Shown one piece after another: positions 1 through 8,065 of a stretch of DNA of 64,000 nt (positions are counted from its first letter, which is position 1; each line of letters opens with the position of its first letter). A program made the position numbers and the translations under genes. This stretch comes from Luteibacter jiangsuensis (lineage in GTDB: Bacteria > Pseudomonadota > Gammaproteobacteria > Xanthomonadales > Rhodanobacteraceae). The stretch spans positions 186,001 through 250,000 of the forward strand of contig NZ_JAAQQR010000004.1 of NCBI RefSeq assembly GCF_011742555.1, given 5' to 3'. A model generated the notes under the pieces. The model did not search any database and was not told the origin of the DNA. It saw only the letters and a list, made by a program, of their open reading frames with translations.

Positions 1-531
1 CTGCAATGGGATCCGACGACGAACACACTTTGGGCCATCGCGAACGAGCGCGACGAGATCGGCAACGATCTGGTACCCGACTACATGACGTCGGTGAAGG
101 AAGGTGCCTTCTACGGCTGGCCGTACAGCTATTACGGCCAGCATGTGGACACGCGCGTGAAACCGCAGCGGCCCGACATGGTGCAGAAGGCGATCAGCCC
201 CGATTACGCACTCGGCTCGCACGTGGCCGCCCTCGGCTTCCTCCTGAGCCAGCGGAACGCGTTGCCGGCGCAGTACCAGAACGGCGCGTTCGTCAGCGAG
301 CACGGCAGTTGGGATCGATCCCCGCTGAGCGGCTATGCCGTGGTCTTCGTCCCGTTCCAGAACGGACGGCCCGTCGGCAAGCCAGAAACCCTGGTGAGCG
401 GCTTCCATTCCAAGGACGAGAAGGAACTCTATGGTGCGCCGGTAGGCGTGGTGTTCGACAAGGACGGCGCGCTGCTCATCGCCGACGACGTGGGCAACAC
501 GGTATGGCGAGTCTCGGCCGCGACGCCCTAG
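1..531 (+). CDS. PQQ-dependent sugar dehydrogenase, sorbosone dehydrogenase family, C-terminal part
   Basis: The reading frame is open from base 1 and ends with TAG at 529-531, so only the last 176 codons are present. The visible part has the aromatic-rich [11 protein letters not shown] block, an [12 protein letters not shown] block and a C-terminal [11 protein letters not shown], typical of the six-bladed beta-propeller glucose/sorbosone dehydrogenase family. Such enzymes are usually periplasmic and oxidise aldoses or sorbosone with PQQ. The signal peptide and the cofactor-binding front blades lie outside the window. The substrate cannot be told from this fragment. A palindromic repeat follows the stop. 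Confidence 0.85.
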   Translation: MQWDPTTNTLWAIANERDEIGNDLVPDYMTSVKEGAFYGWPYSYYGQHVDTRVKPQRPDMVQKAISPDYALGSHVAALGFLLSQRNALPAQYQNGAFVSEHGSWDRSPLSGYAVVFVPFQNGRPVGKPETLVSGFHSKDEKELYGAPVGVVFDKDGALLIADDVGNTVWRVSAATP

Positions 532-570
532 CTAAAACTGCGGGAGCCGCCATAGCAGTGAGTGAACCTT

Positions 571-652
571 GTGGGAGCCGGCTGTGCCGGCGATCCCGCG
601 GTAGCGGGCAAGCTCGCCGCGAGCACCCATCGCCGCTGAAGCGGCTCCCACA
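571..652. repeat. Composite GTGGGAGC palindromic repeat, copy 1
   Basis: An 82-bp unit opens with GTGGGAGCCGGCTGTGCCGG and closes with its rough inverse CGCTGAAGCGGCTCCCAC. Between the ends are a CCCGC/GCGGG hairpin and a GC-rich hairpin around 610-625. The arrangement resembles REP/BIME elements. It lies between two converging genes (sugar dehydrogenase and SDR), where it may also act as a two-way transcription stop. A degenerate piece (GGGAGCCGCCATAGCAG) precedes it at about 542-558. Confidence 0.8.
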
Positions 653-660
653 CAGAGCAT

Positions 661-1467
661 TCATACATACTGCATCTTCCGGCTCATCCCGCCGTCCACC
701 GTGAAGTTCTCACCGGTGATGAAGCCTGCCTGCGACGACAGCAGGAACACGGCCAGCGCACCGATGTCCGGCGGCAGGCCCGCGCGGCCGACCGGATGTT
801 GTGCGTGGTCCGCGGCGGAGAGCTTCGCCTTGCGGCGCGCGGAGGGTTTCTTCCATTCGTCCACGACGATCCAGCCCGGGTCGATCGCATTCACCCGCAC
901 CGGTCCGGCGCTGATCGCCAGTGCGTGCGTGAAGGCCACGATGCCGCCCTTGCTTGCGGCATAGGCTTCGGTGTCCGGCTCCGACTGATGGGCGCGCGAC
1001 GAGGCGATGTTCACGATGGCGCCGTTGCTTTTCTTCAACGCGGGAAGCGCATGCTTGCTGCAGAGGAAGGTGCCGCCGAGGTTCGTGTCGATGCGACGTT
1101 TCCACTCGCTCCATTCGAGCCGTTCCAGCGGCCCCGATTCGGGATCGGCGATGCCTGCGTTGTTCACCAAGCCGTCGATCCTGCCAAAGCGATGCAGCGC
1201 GCCGGCGATGAAACGCTTGACGCTGGCTTCCTTCGCGACATCGAGCACGAGGAAAGCCGCACGGCCGCCCACGTCCCATTCGTCCAGACAGGCCCTGCCG
1301 GCCTCGGCGTCGACGTCGCCGATGAGCACGCTGCCGCCCGCCTCCAGCACCGCCTGTGCGATGCCTTTGCCTATGCCCTGTGCACCGCCGGTCACGAGCA
1401 CGACCTTGTCCGGCCACTCGGTGGCAGCAGGGACCGGCGATGGAGATGCGTGTTTCGGTGTTGGCAT
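661..1467 (-). CDS. SDR family NAD(P)-dependent oxidoreductase
   Basis: A 268-residue short-chain dehydrogenase/reductase. The cofactor motif TGGAQGIG is at residues 26-33, NNAG at 102-105, and the catalytic Ser156, Tyr169 and Lys173 (YAASK) are in place. The C-terminal FITGENFTVDGG is typical of classical SDRs that use NAD(P)H. The first 18 residues are a Pro/Ser-rich extension before the Rossmann fold. The ATG at 1467 is preceded by AGGGAG, which supports this start. An insert rich in Lys/Arg at about 208-222 is longer than in many relatives. The substrate is unknown. Confidence 0.88.
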   Translation of the reverse strand: MPTPKHASPSPVPAATEWPDKVVLVTGGAQGIGKGIAQAVLEAGGSVLIGDVDAEAGRACLDEWDVGGRAAFLVLDVAKEASVKRFIAGALHRFGRIDGLVNNAGIADPESGPLERLEWSEWKRRIDTNLGGTFLCSKHALPALKKSNGAIVNIASSRAHQSEPDTEAYAASKGGIVAFTHALAISAGPVRVNAIDPGWIVVDEWKKPSARRKAKLSAADHAQHPVGRAGLPPDIGALAVFLLSSQAGFITGENFTVDGGMSRKMQYV

Positions 1468-1524
1468 GGCTTCGCTCCCTTAGGGCAACAGCGGGATCGT
1501 CCGCGCCGCGCCGTGGAGGAAACG

Positions 1525-3084
1525 TCATGCGTGGCGGTAGTAGTCCATTTCGCGATACCTGCGGGCATACAGGCCAAAGGCCAGCGCCGCCACGGCGGCG
1601 AACGCCGCGAAAAAAAACATCTGGAACGCGGTCGCGCCGATGCCGGTGCCCGCGATGCCCGCCAGCACGGCGTCGTTGCGCACGCCCGCGTTCGCAAGCA
1701 GCACCCAAAGGTTGCCCACGGTGACACTGAGCGTCCAGAAGCTCATCAGCGTGCCCTTCATCGACGGCGGTGCCTGGCTATAGGCGAACTCCAGCCCGGT
1801 CGCCGAGACCAGTACCTCGCCCATGGTGAGGAACATGTACGGCAACAACTGCCACGCGATGGAGACGGCGTCGCCGCCATCGATCGCGAGCTGAATGAAG
1901 CCCACGATCACCCAGGCGACCGCGGAGAACGCGATGCCCGCGGTCATGCGGCGCAGTGCCGTCGGCTCGATACCCAGCCGGCGCAGGAACGGAAACAGCA
2001 CGAGGTTGTTGAACGGAATCAGCAACAGCACCAGGGCGGGGTTCACCGCCTGCATCTGCGCGGGATGCAGCCAGTCCGGCATGCTCATGGCATTCGCCTG
2101 CAACACCCAGGTGGAGGCTTTCTGGTCGAACAGCGACCAGAACGGCGTGACCAGTGCGAACACCAGCAGCACGCGCAGCACCGCCGCCACGGCGTCCACC
2201 GCCTCGTCGGGGTGCTTTCCGCGGGCCCGCTCGAGTTGCAGCCGCGTGCCGAGGCCGATACCGCCGAGGGCCAGCACGAAGGCGAGGCACAGCGCCGCCA
2301 CGATGCCCAGCACGGGCATGAGGGCGAGCGAACCGGCCGCCATGGCGAAGGCCGCGACGGTCACGACAAGGCCCGGCCGCCCTTCTCCCGGCGCATGCGC
2401 GAGCAAGGCGGTGCGCACGACCCGCGCGAAGCCATGCGGATCGCTGCCGGTCGGAGGCAACATCACGTAGTGCTTGCGCCCGCTCCAGAACACCACCGTC
2501 GCGATGAACATCAAGGCGCCAGGAATGCCGAACGCCACGGCCGCCCCGTAATGGCGGAGGAAATACGGCATCGTCAGCGAGGCCAGGAACGAGCCCACGT
2601 TGATCATCCAGTAGAAGGCATCGAACACCACCTTTGCGAGCCGCCGGTTGCTCTCGTCGAACTGGTCGCCGACGAAGGCGGCCACACAGGGCTTGATGCC
2701 GCCCGCACCGAGCGCGATCAACGCCAGTCCCGTGTAGAACCCGGGCACGCTGTGCTCGAACAGGGCCAGGCAGAGGTGGCCCACGCAATACAGGAGGCTC
2801 AGCCACAACACGGTGCGGTATTTGCCGAACCACCGGTCGGCCAGCCAGCCACCCAGCAGCGGGAAGAAATACACGCCGATGACGAAGGTGTGGAACACGT
2901 CCTTCGCCGCGCCCGGCCGCTCCGCTTCGGGCAGGTACATCAGCAGCGACGTGACAAGAAACGGCGTGAGGATGTTCCGCATGCCATAGAAGCTGAAGCG
3001 CTCGCAGCCCTCGTTGCCCACGATGTAGGGGATCTGCCGCGGCAGGCGCGCGTTACGCGCGGTGTCGACGTCGAGGGCGGTCAT
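1525..3084 (-). CDS. Proton-dependent oligopeptide transporter (POT/PTR2, MFS)
   Basis: A 519-residue inner-membrane protein with many hydrophobic segments. Residues 25-34 read EGCERFSFYG, the ExxERFxYYG proton/substrate motif of the POT family on helix 1. An NVGS-containing motif in the middle and the GEVLVSATGLEFAYSQAP segment near the C-terminus are also POT hallmarks. It should import di- and tripeptides with protons. It sits 57 bp upstream of the SDR gene on the same strand with no obvious terminator between them. It diverges from the Gfo/Idh gene at 3180. Confidence 0.9.
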   Translation of the reverse strand: MTALDVDTARNARLPRQIPYIVGNEGCERFSFYGMRNILTPFLVTSLLMYLPEAERPGAAKDVFHTFVIGVYFFPLLGGWLADRWFGKYRTVLWLSLLYCVGHLCLALFEHSVPGFYTGLALIALGAGGIKPCVAAFVGDQFDESNRRLAKVVFDAFYWMINVGSFLASLTMPYFLRHYGAAVAFGIPGALMFIATVVFWSGRKHYVMLPPTGSDPHGFARVVRTALLAHAPGEGRPGLVVTVAAFAMAAGSLALMPVLGIVAALCLAFVLALGGIGLGTRLQLERARGKHPDEAVDAVAAVLRVLLVFALVTPFWSLFDQKASTWVLQANAMSMPDWLHPAQMQAVNPALVLLLIPFNNLVLFPFLRRLGIEPTALRRMTAGIAFSAVAWVIVGFIQLAIDGGDAVSIAWQLLPYMFLTMGEVLVSATGLEFAYSQAPPSMKGTLMSFWTLSVTVGNLWVLLANAGVRNDAVLAGIAGTGIGATAFQMFFFAAFAAVAALAFGLYARRYREMDYYRHA

Positions 3085-3179
3085 GGCGGTCCCGTTGGAG
3101 TGAACAACCGCAGGATCCTAAACGAAACGCTCAGGGGAGCCGCGCTACGCTTGCCCCATTCCCCTGCCCCGGAGCCACC

Positions 3180-4211
3180 ATGCAGCCCATTCGCACCGGC
3201 CTCATCGGCTATGGCACAGCAGGCGCGGTCTTCCATGCGCCGCTCATCGCGGCAGCGTCCGGATTGCGCCTTACCGCCATCGCCAGCCGTCGCGCGGAAG
3301 AGATCGCCCGCGACTTTCCGGAAGCCAAGGCTTACGAAAATCCTCAATCCCTCATCGACGATCCGGACATCGAACTCGTCGTGATCGCCACGCCCAACGA
3401 GACCCATGCCGCCCTCGCCCGCGCCGCGCTGGAAGCGGGCAAGCACGTGGTGGTGGACAAGCCGTTCACGCTCGATGCCGGCGAAGCCGAGGCGCTGATC
3501 GCGCTGGCCGATGCCGCAGGAAGGAAGCTCTCGGTATTCCAGAATCGCCGGTGGGACAGCGACTTCCTGACGGTACGGCGTCTCGTCGACGACGGCCGGC
3601 TGGGCGGGATCGCCTACTACGAGGCGCATTTCGACCGATTCCGGCCGGAGATCAAGCAGGGATGGCGGGAAACGGAGGCGCCGGGTGCCGGGCTGCTCTA
3701 CGACCTGGGGGCTCACCTCATCGACCAGGCCCTGGTCCTGTTCGGCCTGCCTCACGCCGTTACCGCCGACGTAGCCCGGCAGCGCGCCGCCGCCAGGGCC
3801 GACGACTATTTCCATGTGGTGCTCGATTACGGCCGACGCCGTGCCGTGCTACATGCCTCGGTGCTCGTGCGCGATCCGGGGCCGCGCTATCTGGTGCACG
3901 GCGACGGGGGCAGCTTCGTGAAATACGGCATCGACAGTCAGGAAGCCGCGTTACGCGAAGGCCGCCGTCCGGGCGGCGAAGGCTGGGGAGAGGACGACCC
4001 GGCCCTGTTCGGGCGCTTCACCGACGCCGACGGCACGGCCGCAACGATCGATTCGCTGCCGGGCCGTTACACGGCCTACTACGACGGTATCGCCGCATCG
4101 ATCCGCGACGACGCGCCGCTGCCGGTCGAAGCGCGTGAGGCGCGCGACGTCATTCGCGTGATCGAGGCGGCGCAGATCAGCGCGCGCGAGCGGCGCACGA
4201 TCCTTCTGTAA
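3180..4211 (+). CDS. Gfo/Idh/MocA family oxidoreductase
   Basis: A 343-residue protein whose Rossmann motif GLIGYGTAG lies at residues 7-15. DKPF at 93-96 holds the conserved lysine (the EKP position), and LYDLGAHLIDQ follows the second-domain fold. Members are cytoplasmic dehydrogenases that use NAD(P)H to oxidise or reduce sugars, inositols or sugar-like rings. The length matches YdgJ/YhhX-type enzymes. GGAG lies 6 bases before the ATG. The substrate is unknown. The divergent peptide transporter gives no clear clue. Confidence 0.88.
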   Translation: MQPIRTGLIGYGTAGAVFHAPLIAAASGLRLTAIASRRAEEIARDFPEAKAYENPQSLIDDPDIELVVIATPNETHAALARAALEAGKHVVVDKPFTLDAGEAEALIALADAAGRKLSVFQNRRWDSDFLTVRRLVDDGRLGGIAYYEAHFDRFRPEIKQGWRETEAPGAGLLYDLGAHLIDQALVLFGLPHAVTADVARQRAAARADDYFHVVLDYGRRRAVLHASVLVRDPGPRYLVHGDGGSFVKYGIDSQEAALREGRRPGGEGWGEDDPALFGRFTDADGTAATIDSLPGRYTAYYDGIAASIRDDAPLPVEAREARDVIRVIEAAQISARERRTILL

Positions 4212-4226
4212 ATGTTTCGATCCATT

Positions 4227-4306
4227 GTGGGAGCCGCTTCAGCGGCGATCCCGCGGCAGCGGGCCAGATTACGGCGAGCACCCATCGCCGCTAAAGCGGC
4301 TCCCAC
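4227..4306. repeat. Composite GTGGGAGC palindromic repeat, copy 2
   Basis: An 80-bp unit begins GTGGGAGCCGCTTCAGCGGC and ends AAAGCGGCTCCCACA, with the same internal CCCGCGGCAGCGGG hairpin as copy 1. It lies between the converging oxidoreductase and sulfurtransferase genes. Its left arm equals the inverse of the family's right arm, so the left end is a variant head. Confidence 0.8.
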
Positions 4307-4329
4307 AGAATGCGTATGCCGTGGGTTGG

Positions 4330-5199
4330 TCAATGGTCGCCGGTGGCGACACCGCGCGACGAGTCGCTCACCCACCCACTCCACGACGGCGCGTAGAGGC
4401 GCGAACCGCACAGGCCGGCGTACTCCATGGCCAGGAGGTTGTGGCACGCCGTGACGCCCGAGCCGCACATGTGCACGACGTCTTCCGGCGGATGCGGCCC
4501 GACGATCGCTGCGAAGGCGAGGCGAAGTTCCTCGGGCGTGCGGAAGTACCCCTCCGCGTCGAGATTGTCGGCGAAGGGCCGGTTGCGCGCACCGGGGACG
4601 TGCCCCGCCACCGGGTCCAGCGGCTCGACGTCGCCGCGAAACCGCGGCGCGGCGCGCGCGTCCAGCAACAGCAGCCGTCCGCTGGCAAGGCCTTCGGTCA
4701 GTTCGTCCGCGCCGACGGTGGCATGGAAATTCACGCGGACGGCCGTGGGCTCGCGCACCGGCAGCACGTTGTCCACGGGTAGCCCCGCCTTCACCCACGC
4801 CGGCCATCCGCCGTCGAGGACCGCGACGTTATCGATGCCCGCCAGCCGCGCAAGCCACCAGAAGCGCGCCGCCGCCAACGAGCCGCCCGCAGCGTCGTAG
4901 ACGACCACCTGGAGGTCCGGCCGCCAGCCGGCGGCCGAGAGCCACGCCGAGAATCGCTCCGCCGAAGGCAGCGGATGCCGCCCCCGACCGTTCGAAGGAG
5001 AGCCCATGTCGGCCAGGTCACGGTCGAGGTCGGCGCGCACCGCGCCGACGACGTGCGACAGCGCGTAGTCCTGGTCGCCCTTGCCGGGATCGCGGCCGCC
5101 CGGCTGGTTGAGGTCGAACCGGGCGTCGACGAACAGCACGTCGTTCGCCGGCAGCTGGGCGGCCGTGGCCGCATCGATGAGCGTGCGCGAGATCAGCAT
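4330..5199 (-). CDS. sseA: 3-mercaptopyruvate/thiosulfate sulfurtransferase, two rhodanese domains
   Basis: A 289-residue protein with an inactive N-terminal rhodanese domain (about 1-145) and a catalytic C-terminal one. The active loop CGSGVT at 245-250 carries the nucleophilic Cys245. The CG[ST]GVT form points to 3-mercaptopyruvate sulfurtransferase rather than thiosulfate rhodanese (usually CRKGVT). It transfers sulfane sulfur from 3-mercaptopyruvate to thiols or cyanide. The start overlaps the end of the NUDIX gene by 7 bp, so the two are translationally coupled. Confidence 0.88.
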   Translation of the reverse strand: MLISRTLIDAATAAQLPANDVLFVDARFDLNQPGGRDPGKGDQDYALSHVVGAVRADLDRDLADMGSPSNGRGRHPLPSAERFSAWLSAAGWRPDLQVVVYDAAGGSLAAARFWWLARLAGIDNVAVLDGGWPAWVKAGLPVDNVLPVREPTAVRVNFHATVGADELTEGLASGRLLLLDARAAPRFRGDVEPLDPVAGHVPGARNRPFADNLDAEGYFRTPEELRLAFAAIVGPHPPEDVVHMCGSGVTACHNLLAMEYAGLCGSRLYAPSWSGWVSDSSRGVATGDH

Positions 5200-5798
5200 G
5201 GGTGTCCCATCCGCTTGAGCAGGTTGAGCAGGATGGCGGCCGTGACGCCCCAGATGCGGTAGCCCGCATGGAGGAACTCGACCATCTCCCGCCGGTGTCC
5301 CCGGAAATCCATGGTGTAGCGGCGAAGGTTCGCGGGATCGAGGAAGAAACCGAAGGGCACCTCGAACACTTCCGCGACCTCGCCCGGATCCGGCTTCAGC
5401 ATGGCATCGGCCGCGACGCGTGCGACCACGGGCGTGACCGAGTAACCGCTGATCGTCTCGAACGTCTCCAGGAAGCCGAGCGGCGTGACCATGCCTGCGT
5501 CGAGCCCGATCTCTTCATGGCTTTCGCGCAGTGCCGCGGCCACGACATCGGCGTCGGTGGGTTCCACCCTTCCGCCAGGGAAAGCCACCTGCCCCGCGTG
5601 CTGTTGCAGGGTGTCCGTGCGCAATGTGAGCAGCAGGTTCTGCTCGCGGTCGTCGCGAATGCCGATGAGCACGGCGGCCGGGCGGCGCGGCCCGGTACCG
5701 ATCAGTTCGGCCATGTCGCCGTGATTCCAGCCGCGCGGCCCCGGAGGCGCTTCAAGGGGAAGCAGCGCACCGCGCAGCCGGGCGAGCATGTCGTCCAT
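5193..5798 (-). CDS. NUDIX hydrolase, probable CoA pyrophosphatase (NudL/YeaB type)
   Basis: A 201-residue protein with the UPF0035 signature HAGQVAFPGG at about 68-77. It runs into a full Nudix box: Gly-Gly at 75-76, Glu79, then RESHEEIG at 91-98. This combination marks NudL-type enzymes that hydrolyse CoA and its derivatives to 3',5'-ADP and phosphopantetheine. Its ATG shares one base with the TGA of the upstream DUF1289 gene, and its stop overlaps sseA, so the three genes form a tight operon. Confidence 0.87.
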   Translation of the reverse strand: MDDMLARLRGALLPLEAPPGPRGWNHGDMAELIGTGPRRPAAVLIGIRDDREQNLLLTLRTDTLQQHAGQVAFPGGRVEPTDADVVAAALRESHEEIGLDAGMVTPLGFLETFETISGYSVTPVVARVAADAMLKPDPGEVAEVFEVPFGFFLDPANLRRYTMDFRGHRREMVEFLHAGYRIWGVTAAILLNLLKRMGHPC

Positions 5799-5980
5799 CA
5801 GCTAGCGTCCCGAAGGGGAAGCACGTGGTCCATGAGCCGGATCTTTTCGGCGTCGCTCATCCTCGTCCAGCGGGCGATCTCGTCGCCCGTGCGCAGGCAT
5901 CCCATGCAGAAACCGCGCGTATCGAGGCGACACACGCCCGTGCAGGGACTGAGGGGTAGCGTGGAGGAAGCGATGCTCAT
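5798..5980 (-). CDS. DUF1289 family small cysteine-rich protein
   Basis: A 60-residue protein with four cysteines at 13, 17, 25 and 28 (CxxxCx7CxxC), followed by the WxxMSDAEK-type helix of DUF1289. The cysteines probably bind zinc or an Fe-S centre; the function is unknown. The start at 5980 was chosen because GGGAGGCGGT ends directly before this ATG and because the family begins here. A longer open frame to 6091 runs through a palindromic repeat and is not credible. First gene of the operon with the NUDIX and sulfurtransferase genes. Confidence 0.85.
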   Translation of the reverse strand: MSIASSTLPLSPCTGVCRLDTRGFCMGCLRTGDEIARWTRMSDAEKIRLMDHVLPLRDAS

Positions 5981-6007
5981 ACCGCCTCCCATTGTAGCGG
6001 GATGGGT

Positions 6008-6115
6008 GTAGGAGCGCGCCCTGCGCGCGACAGTTTCTCGCCCCCGGTCTACAAGCTGGCGCGCCAGCTCCGGGGCACGGCCCCAAAACATGTCGCGCGC
6101 AGGGCGCGCTCCTAC
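6008..6115. repeat. GTAG-headed REP/SMAG-like dimer with central palindrome
   Basis: Two 25-bp copies in perfect inverse orientation lie at 6008-6032 and 6091-6115. Each opens with GTAGGAGCGCGCC and folds on itself (GCGCGC arms). Midway is a perfect 16-bp palindrome, AGCTGGCGCGCCAGCT, at 6054-6069. The GTAG head is that of REP/SMAG elements mobilised by RAYT transposases. The right copy supplies the TAG stop of the FKBP gene. Confidence 0.85.
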
Positions 6116-6828
6116 CGCACGTCCATCAGCTCGATTTCGAACACCAACGCCTCGTTCGGACCGATGCGCGGCAATTCGCCGCGTTCGCCGTAGGCCAGCG
6201 CGGGGGGGATCACCACCTTCCAGCGGTCGCCGACATGCATGCGCGGGATCACGTCCTGCCAGCCGGCGATCACCCGGTTCACCGTGAACGTGACCGGCTT
6301 GCCGTGCGCGTAGGAGCTGTCGAATTCGGTGCCGTCGATGAGCGCCCCGCGATAGTTGACCACCACCGTGCTCGTGACCTTCGCCTGCGGGCCATTGCCC
6401 TTCGCGAGCACCGCGTACTGGATGCCCGAGGGAAGCGTGATGACGCCGGGACGCGTCTTGTTGCTGGCGAGGAAGTCGGCGCTGCGTTTCGCGTTGGCCG
6501 CGGCGACACGCCGGAACGTCACCATGGAGTCCCGCTGCACCTTGGCATCGAAATTCACGAGCTGCTGCTGCATCACGTCGATGGGCACTCCGGGGGCGCG
6601 CTTCGCGTAGCCGTCCTGCAAGGCCTTCACGAGCACGGCGATGTCCACGTCGGGCTGCGCGCTGTTCGCGAACTGCGTGCCGATCTGGTAGCCGATGGCA
6701 TAGGAAAGCTTGGTCTTGTCGATGGCCGGCGCACCCGAAGCGGGCAGCGTGGGCGCCGACTGCGCACTCGCGACACCGTTCACTAGCGCCAGCGCGACGA
6801 ACACGACCAGGAAACGCAAGGGTGACAT
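6112..6828 (-). CDS. FKBP-type peptidyl-prolyl cis-trans isomerase, periplasmic
   Basis: A 238-residue protein. A signal peptide (SPLRFLVVFVALALVNGVASA) is followed by an N-terminal dimerisation region (KLSYAIGYQIGTQF) and a C-terminal FKBP domain with VVVNYRGALIDGTEFDSS, ending in PRIGPNEALVFEIELMDV. This is the FkpA/Mip layout of a periplasmic folding helper. The start at 6828 is preceded by GGAGA and opens the signal peptide; the longer upstream frame overlaps enoyl-CoA hydratase and is rejected. Its stop codon TAG lies inside the GTAG repeat end. Confidence 0.9.
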   Translation of the reverse strand: MSPLRFLVVFVALALVNGVASAQSAPTLPASGAPAIDKTKLSYAIGYQIGTQFANSAQPDVDIAVLVKALQDGYAKRAPGVPIDVMQQQLVNFDAKVQRDSMVTFRRVAAANAKRSADFLASNKTRPGVITLPSGIQYAVLAKGNGPQAKVTSTVVVNYRGALIDGTEFDSSYAHGKPVTFTVNRVIAGWQDVIPRMHVGDRWKVVIPPALAYGERGELPRIGPNEALVFEIELMDVR

Positions 6829-6991
6829 CCCGTTCTCCGTGAATCCGGAACCGTTGGCGTGCATGGAGGATAGTCCATCGGCGCTCGGCCCGCCCATTGC
6901 TTCCTGAGACGCCGCAACGGGGGTAAAGGTTCCCTTCCCTGCGCTACCATCCCGTTTTTCGGCACGTCCGCCCCACCGACCAGGAGCCGTC

Positions 6992-7774
6992 ATGGCCTTT
7001 CGCACCCTCGCCACCGCCGATCGCGGCGCCGTTCGCACGATCACCGTCAACCGTCCCGACAAGCTCAACGCACTGAACCGGGAAACGATCGGCGAACTGA
7101 CCCTGGCGTTCCGGCAGGCGGCCCAGGACGACGCCGTGCGCGTGGTGGTGCTGGCGGGCGCGGGCGAAAAGGCCTTCGTGGCGGGCGCGGACATCTCCGA
7201 GATGACTGCGTGGTCGCCCGTGCAGGCCCAGTCTGCCTCGCGCGCGGGGCAGGACCTCATGCTCACCATCGAACGCCTGGGGAAGCCGGTGATCGCGAAG
7301 ATCCAGGGCTATGCGCTGGGCGGCGGAATGGAACTGGCGATGGCGTGCCACCTTCGTGTGGCCAGCGAGAAGGCCCGCTTCGGCCAGCCGGAAATCGGCC
7401 TGGGCCTGATCCCCGGCTTCGGCGGCACGCAGCGCCTCACCCGCCTCACCGGCCGCGGCGCCGCGCTCGAACTGTGCCTGCTCGGGCAGCAGGTGGACGC
7501 GGCGCGCGCCGAACGGCTCGGCCTGGTCACGCGTGTCGTGGCCCCCGACGAACTCGAGGCCACCGTGGACGCGATGGCCGACCAGCTTGCCGCCGCCGCG
7601 CCGCTGGCGTTGAAGGGCATTCTGGACGCCGTGATCGAGGGCGGCGAATGCGCCATCGACCAGGGTCTGGCCTTCGAGACGCAAGGCTTCGCCATCGCGT
7701 TCTCGACCGAAGACATGCGCGAAGGCACGGGTGCGTTCCTCGAACGACGCAAGGCGAGCTTCAAGGGCGTCTGA
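6992..7774 (+). CDS. Enoyl-CoA hydratase/isomerase family protein
   Basis: A 260-residue crotonase. The oxyanion-hole stretches AGADISE (65-70) and GYALGGGMELAMACH (106-120) are present, and both catalytic glutamates, Glu114 and Glu134 (FGQPEIGLGLIPGFGG), match the 2-enoyl-CoA hydratase pair. It should hydrate trans-2-enoyl-CoA in fatty-acid or amino-acid breakdown. GGAG lies 7 bases before the ATG. It stands alone, divergent from the FKBP gene, so its pathway is not shown by neighbours. Confidence 0.9.
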   Translation: MAFRTLATADRGAVRTITVNRPDKLNALNRETIGELTLAFRQAAQDDAVRVVVLAGAGEKAFVAGADISEMTAWSPVQAQSASRAGQDLMLTIERLGKPVIAKIQGYALGGGMELAMACHLRVASEKARFGQPEIGLGLIPGFGGTQRLTRLTGRGAALELCLLGQQVDAARAERLGLVTRVVAPDELEATVDAMADQLAAAAPLALKGILDAVIEGGECAIDQGLAFETQGFAIAFSTEDMREGTGAFLERRKASFKGV

Positions 7775-7800
7775 ACACGGCAGAGACGCTCGGTGGAAGT

Positions 7801-8065
7801 GTGGGAGCAAGCCAGAGGCAAGCACCCATCGCCGCTGAAGCGGCTCCCACACAGAGCACGCTCGCCAATGCGTGGGGGCGCCTTCTGGGGGAGCCGGCTG
7901 CGCCGGCGATCCCGCGGCAGCGGGCAAGCTTGCCGCAAGCACCCATCGCCGCTGAAGCGGTTCCCACAGAGGGCTCGCCTGACTTGTGGGACTCCCCACA
8001 AATCCGTTTCTTGTGGGAGCCGGCTACGCCGGCGATCCTGCGGCAGCGGGCAGGCTTGCCTCGAG
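7801..8065. repeat. Cluster of three GTGGGAGC palindromic repeats (copies 3-5)
   Basis: Copy 3 (7801-7852) is short, having lost the left internal hairpins. Copy 4 (about 7886-7968) is full length, with GAGCCGGCTGCGCCGGCGAT and the closing AAGCGGTTCCCACA. Copy 5 (8013-8065) has the head GTGGGAGCCGGCTACGCCGG but loses its right half where the DUF1684 stop begins. A small hairpin GTGGGACTCCCCAC lies at 7985-7998. The whole convergent gap between enoyl-CoA hydratase and DUF1684 is repeat; nothing else coding is seen. Confidence 0.8.

Noticed and set aside
796-3384. 862-codon open frame on the plus strand over the SDR and POT genes
   Set aside because: Composition is Arg/His/Gln-rich with no family feature and it is antisense to two clear genes; a high-GC shadow.
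6829-7269. N-terminal extension of the FKBP gene to 385 residues
   Set aside because: It would read through the promoter region and back over enoyl-CoA hydratase, and would bury the signal peptide.
7801-8065. Possible CRISPR-like array because of repeated 20-30 bp blocks
   Set aside because: Units are palindromic composites with internal homology, no regular unique spacers, and no cas genes.
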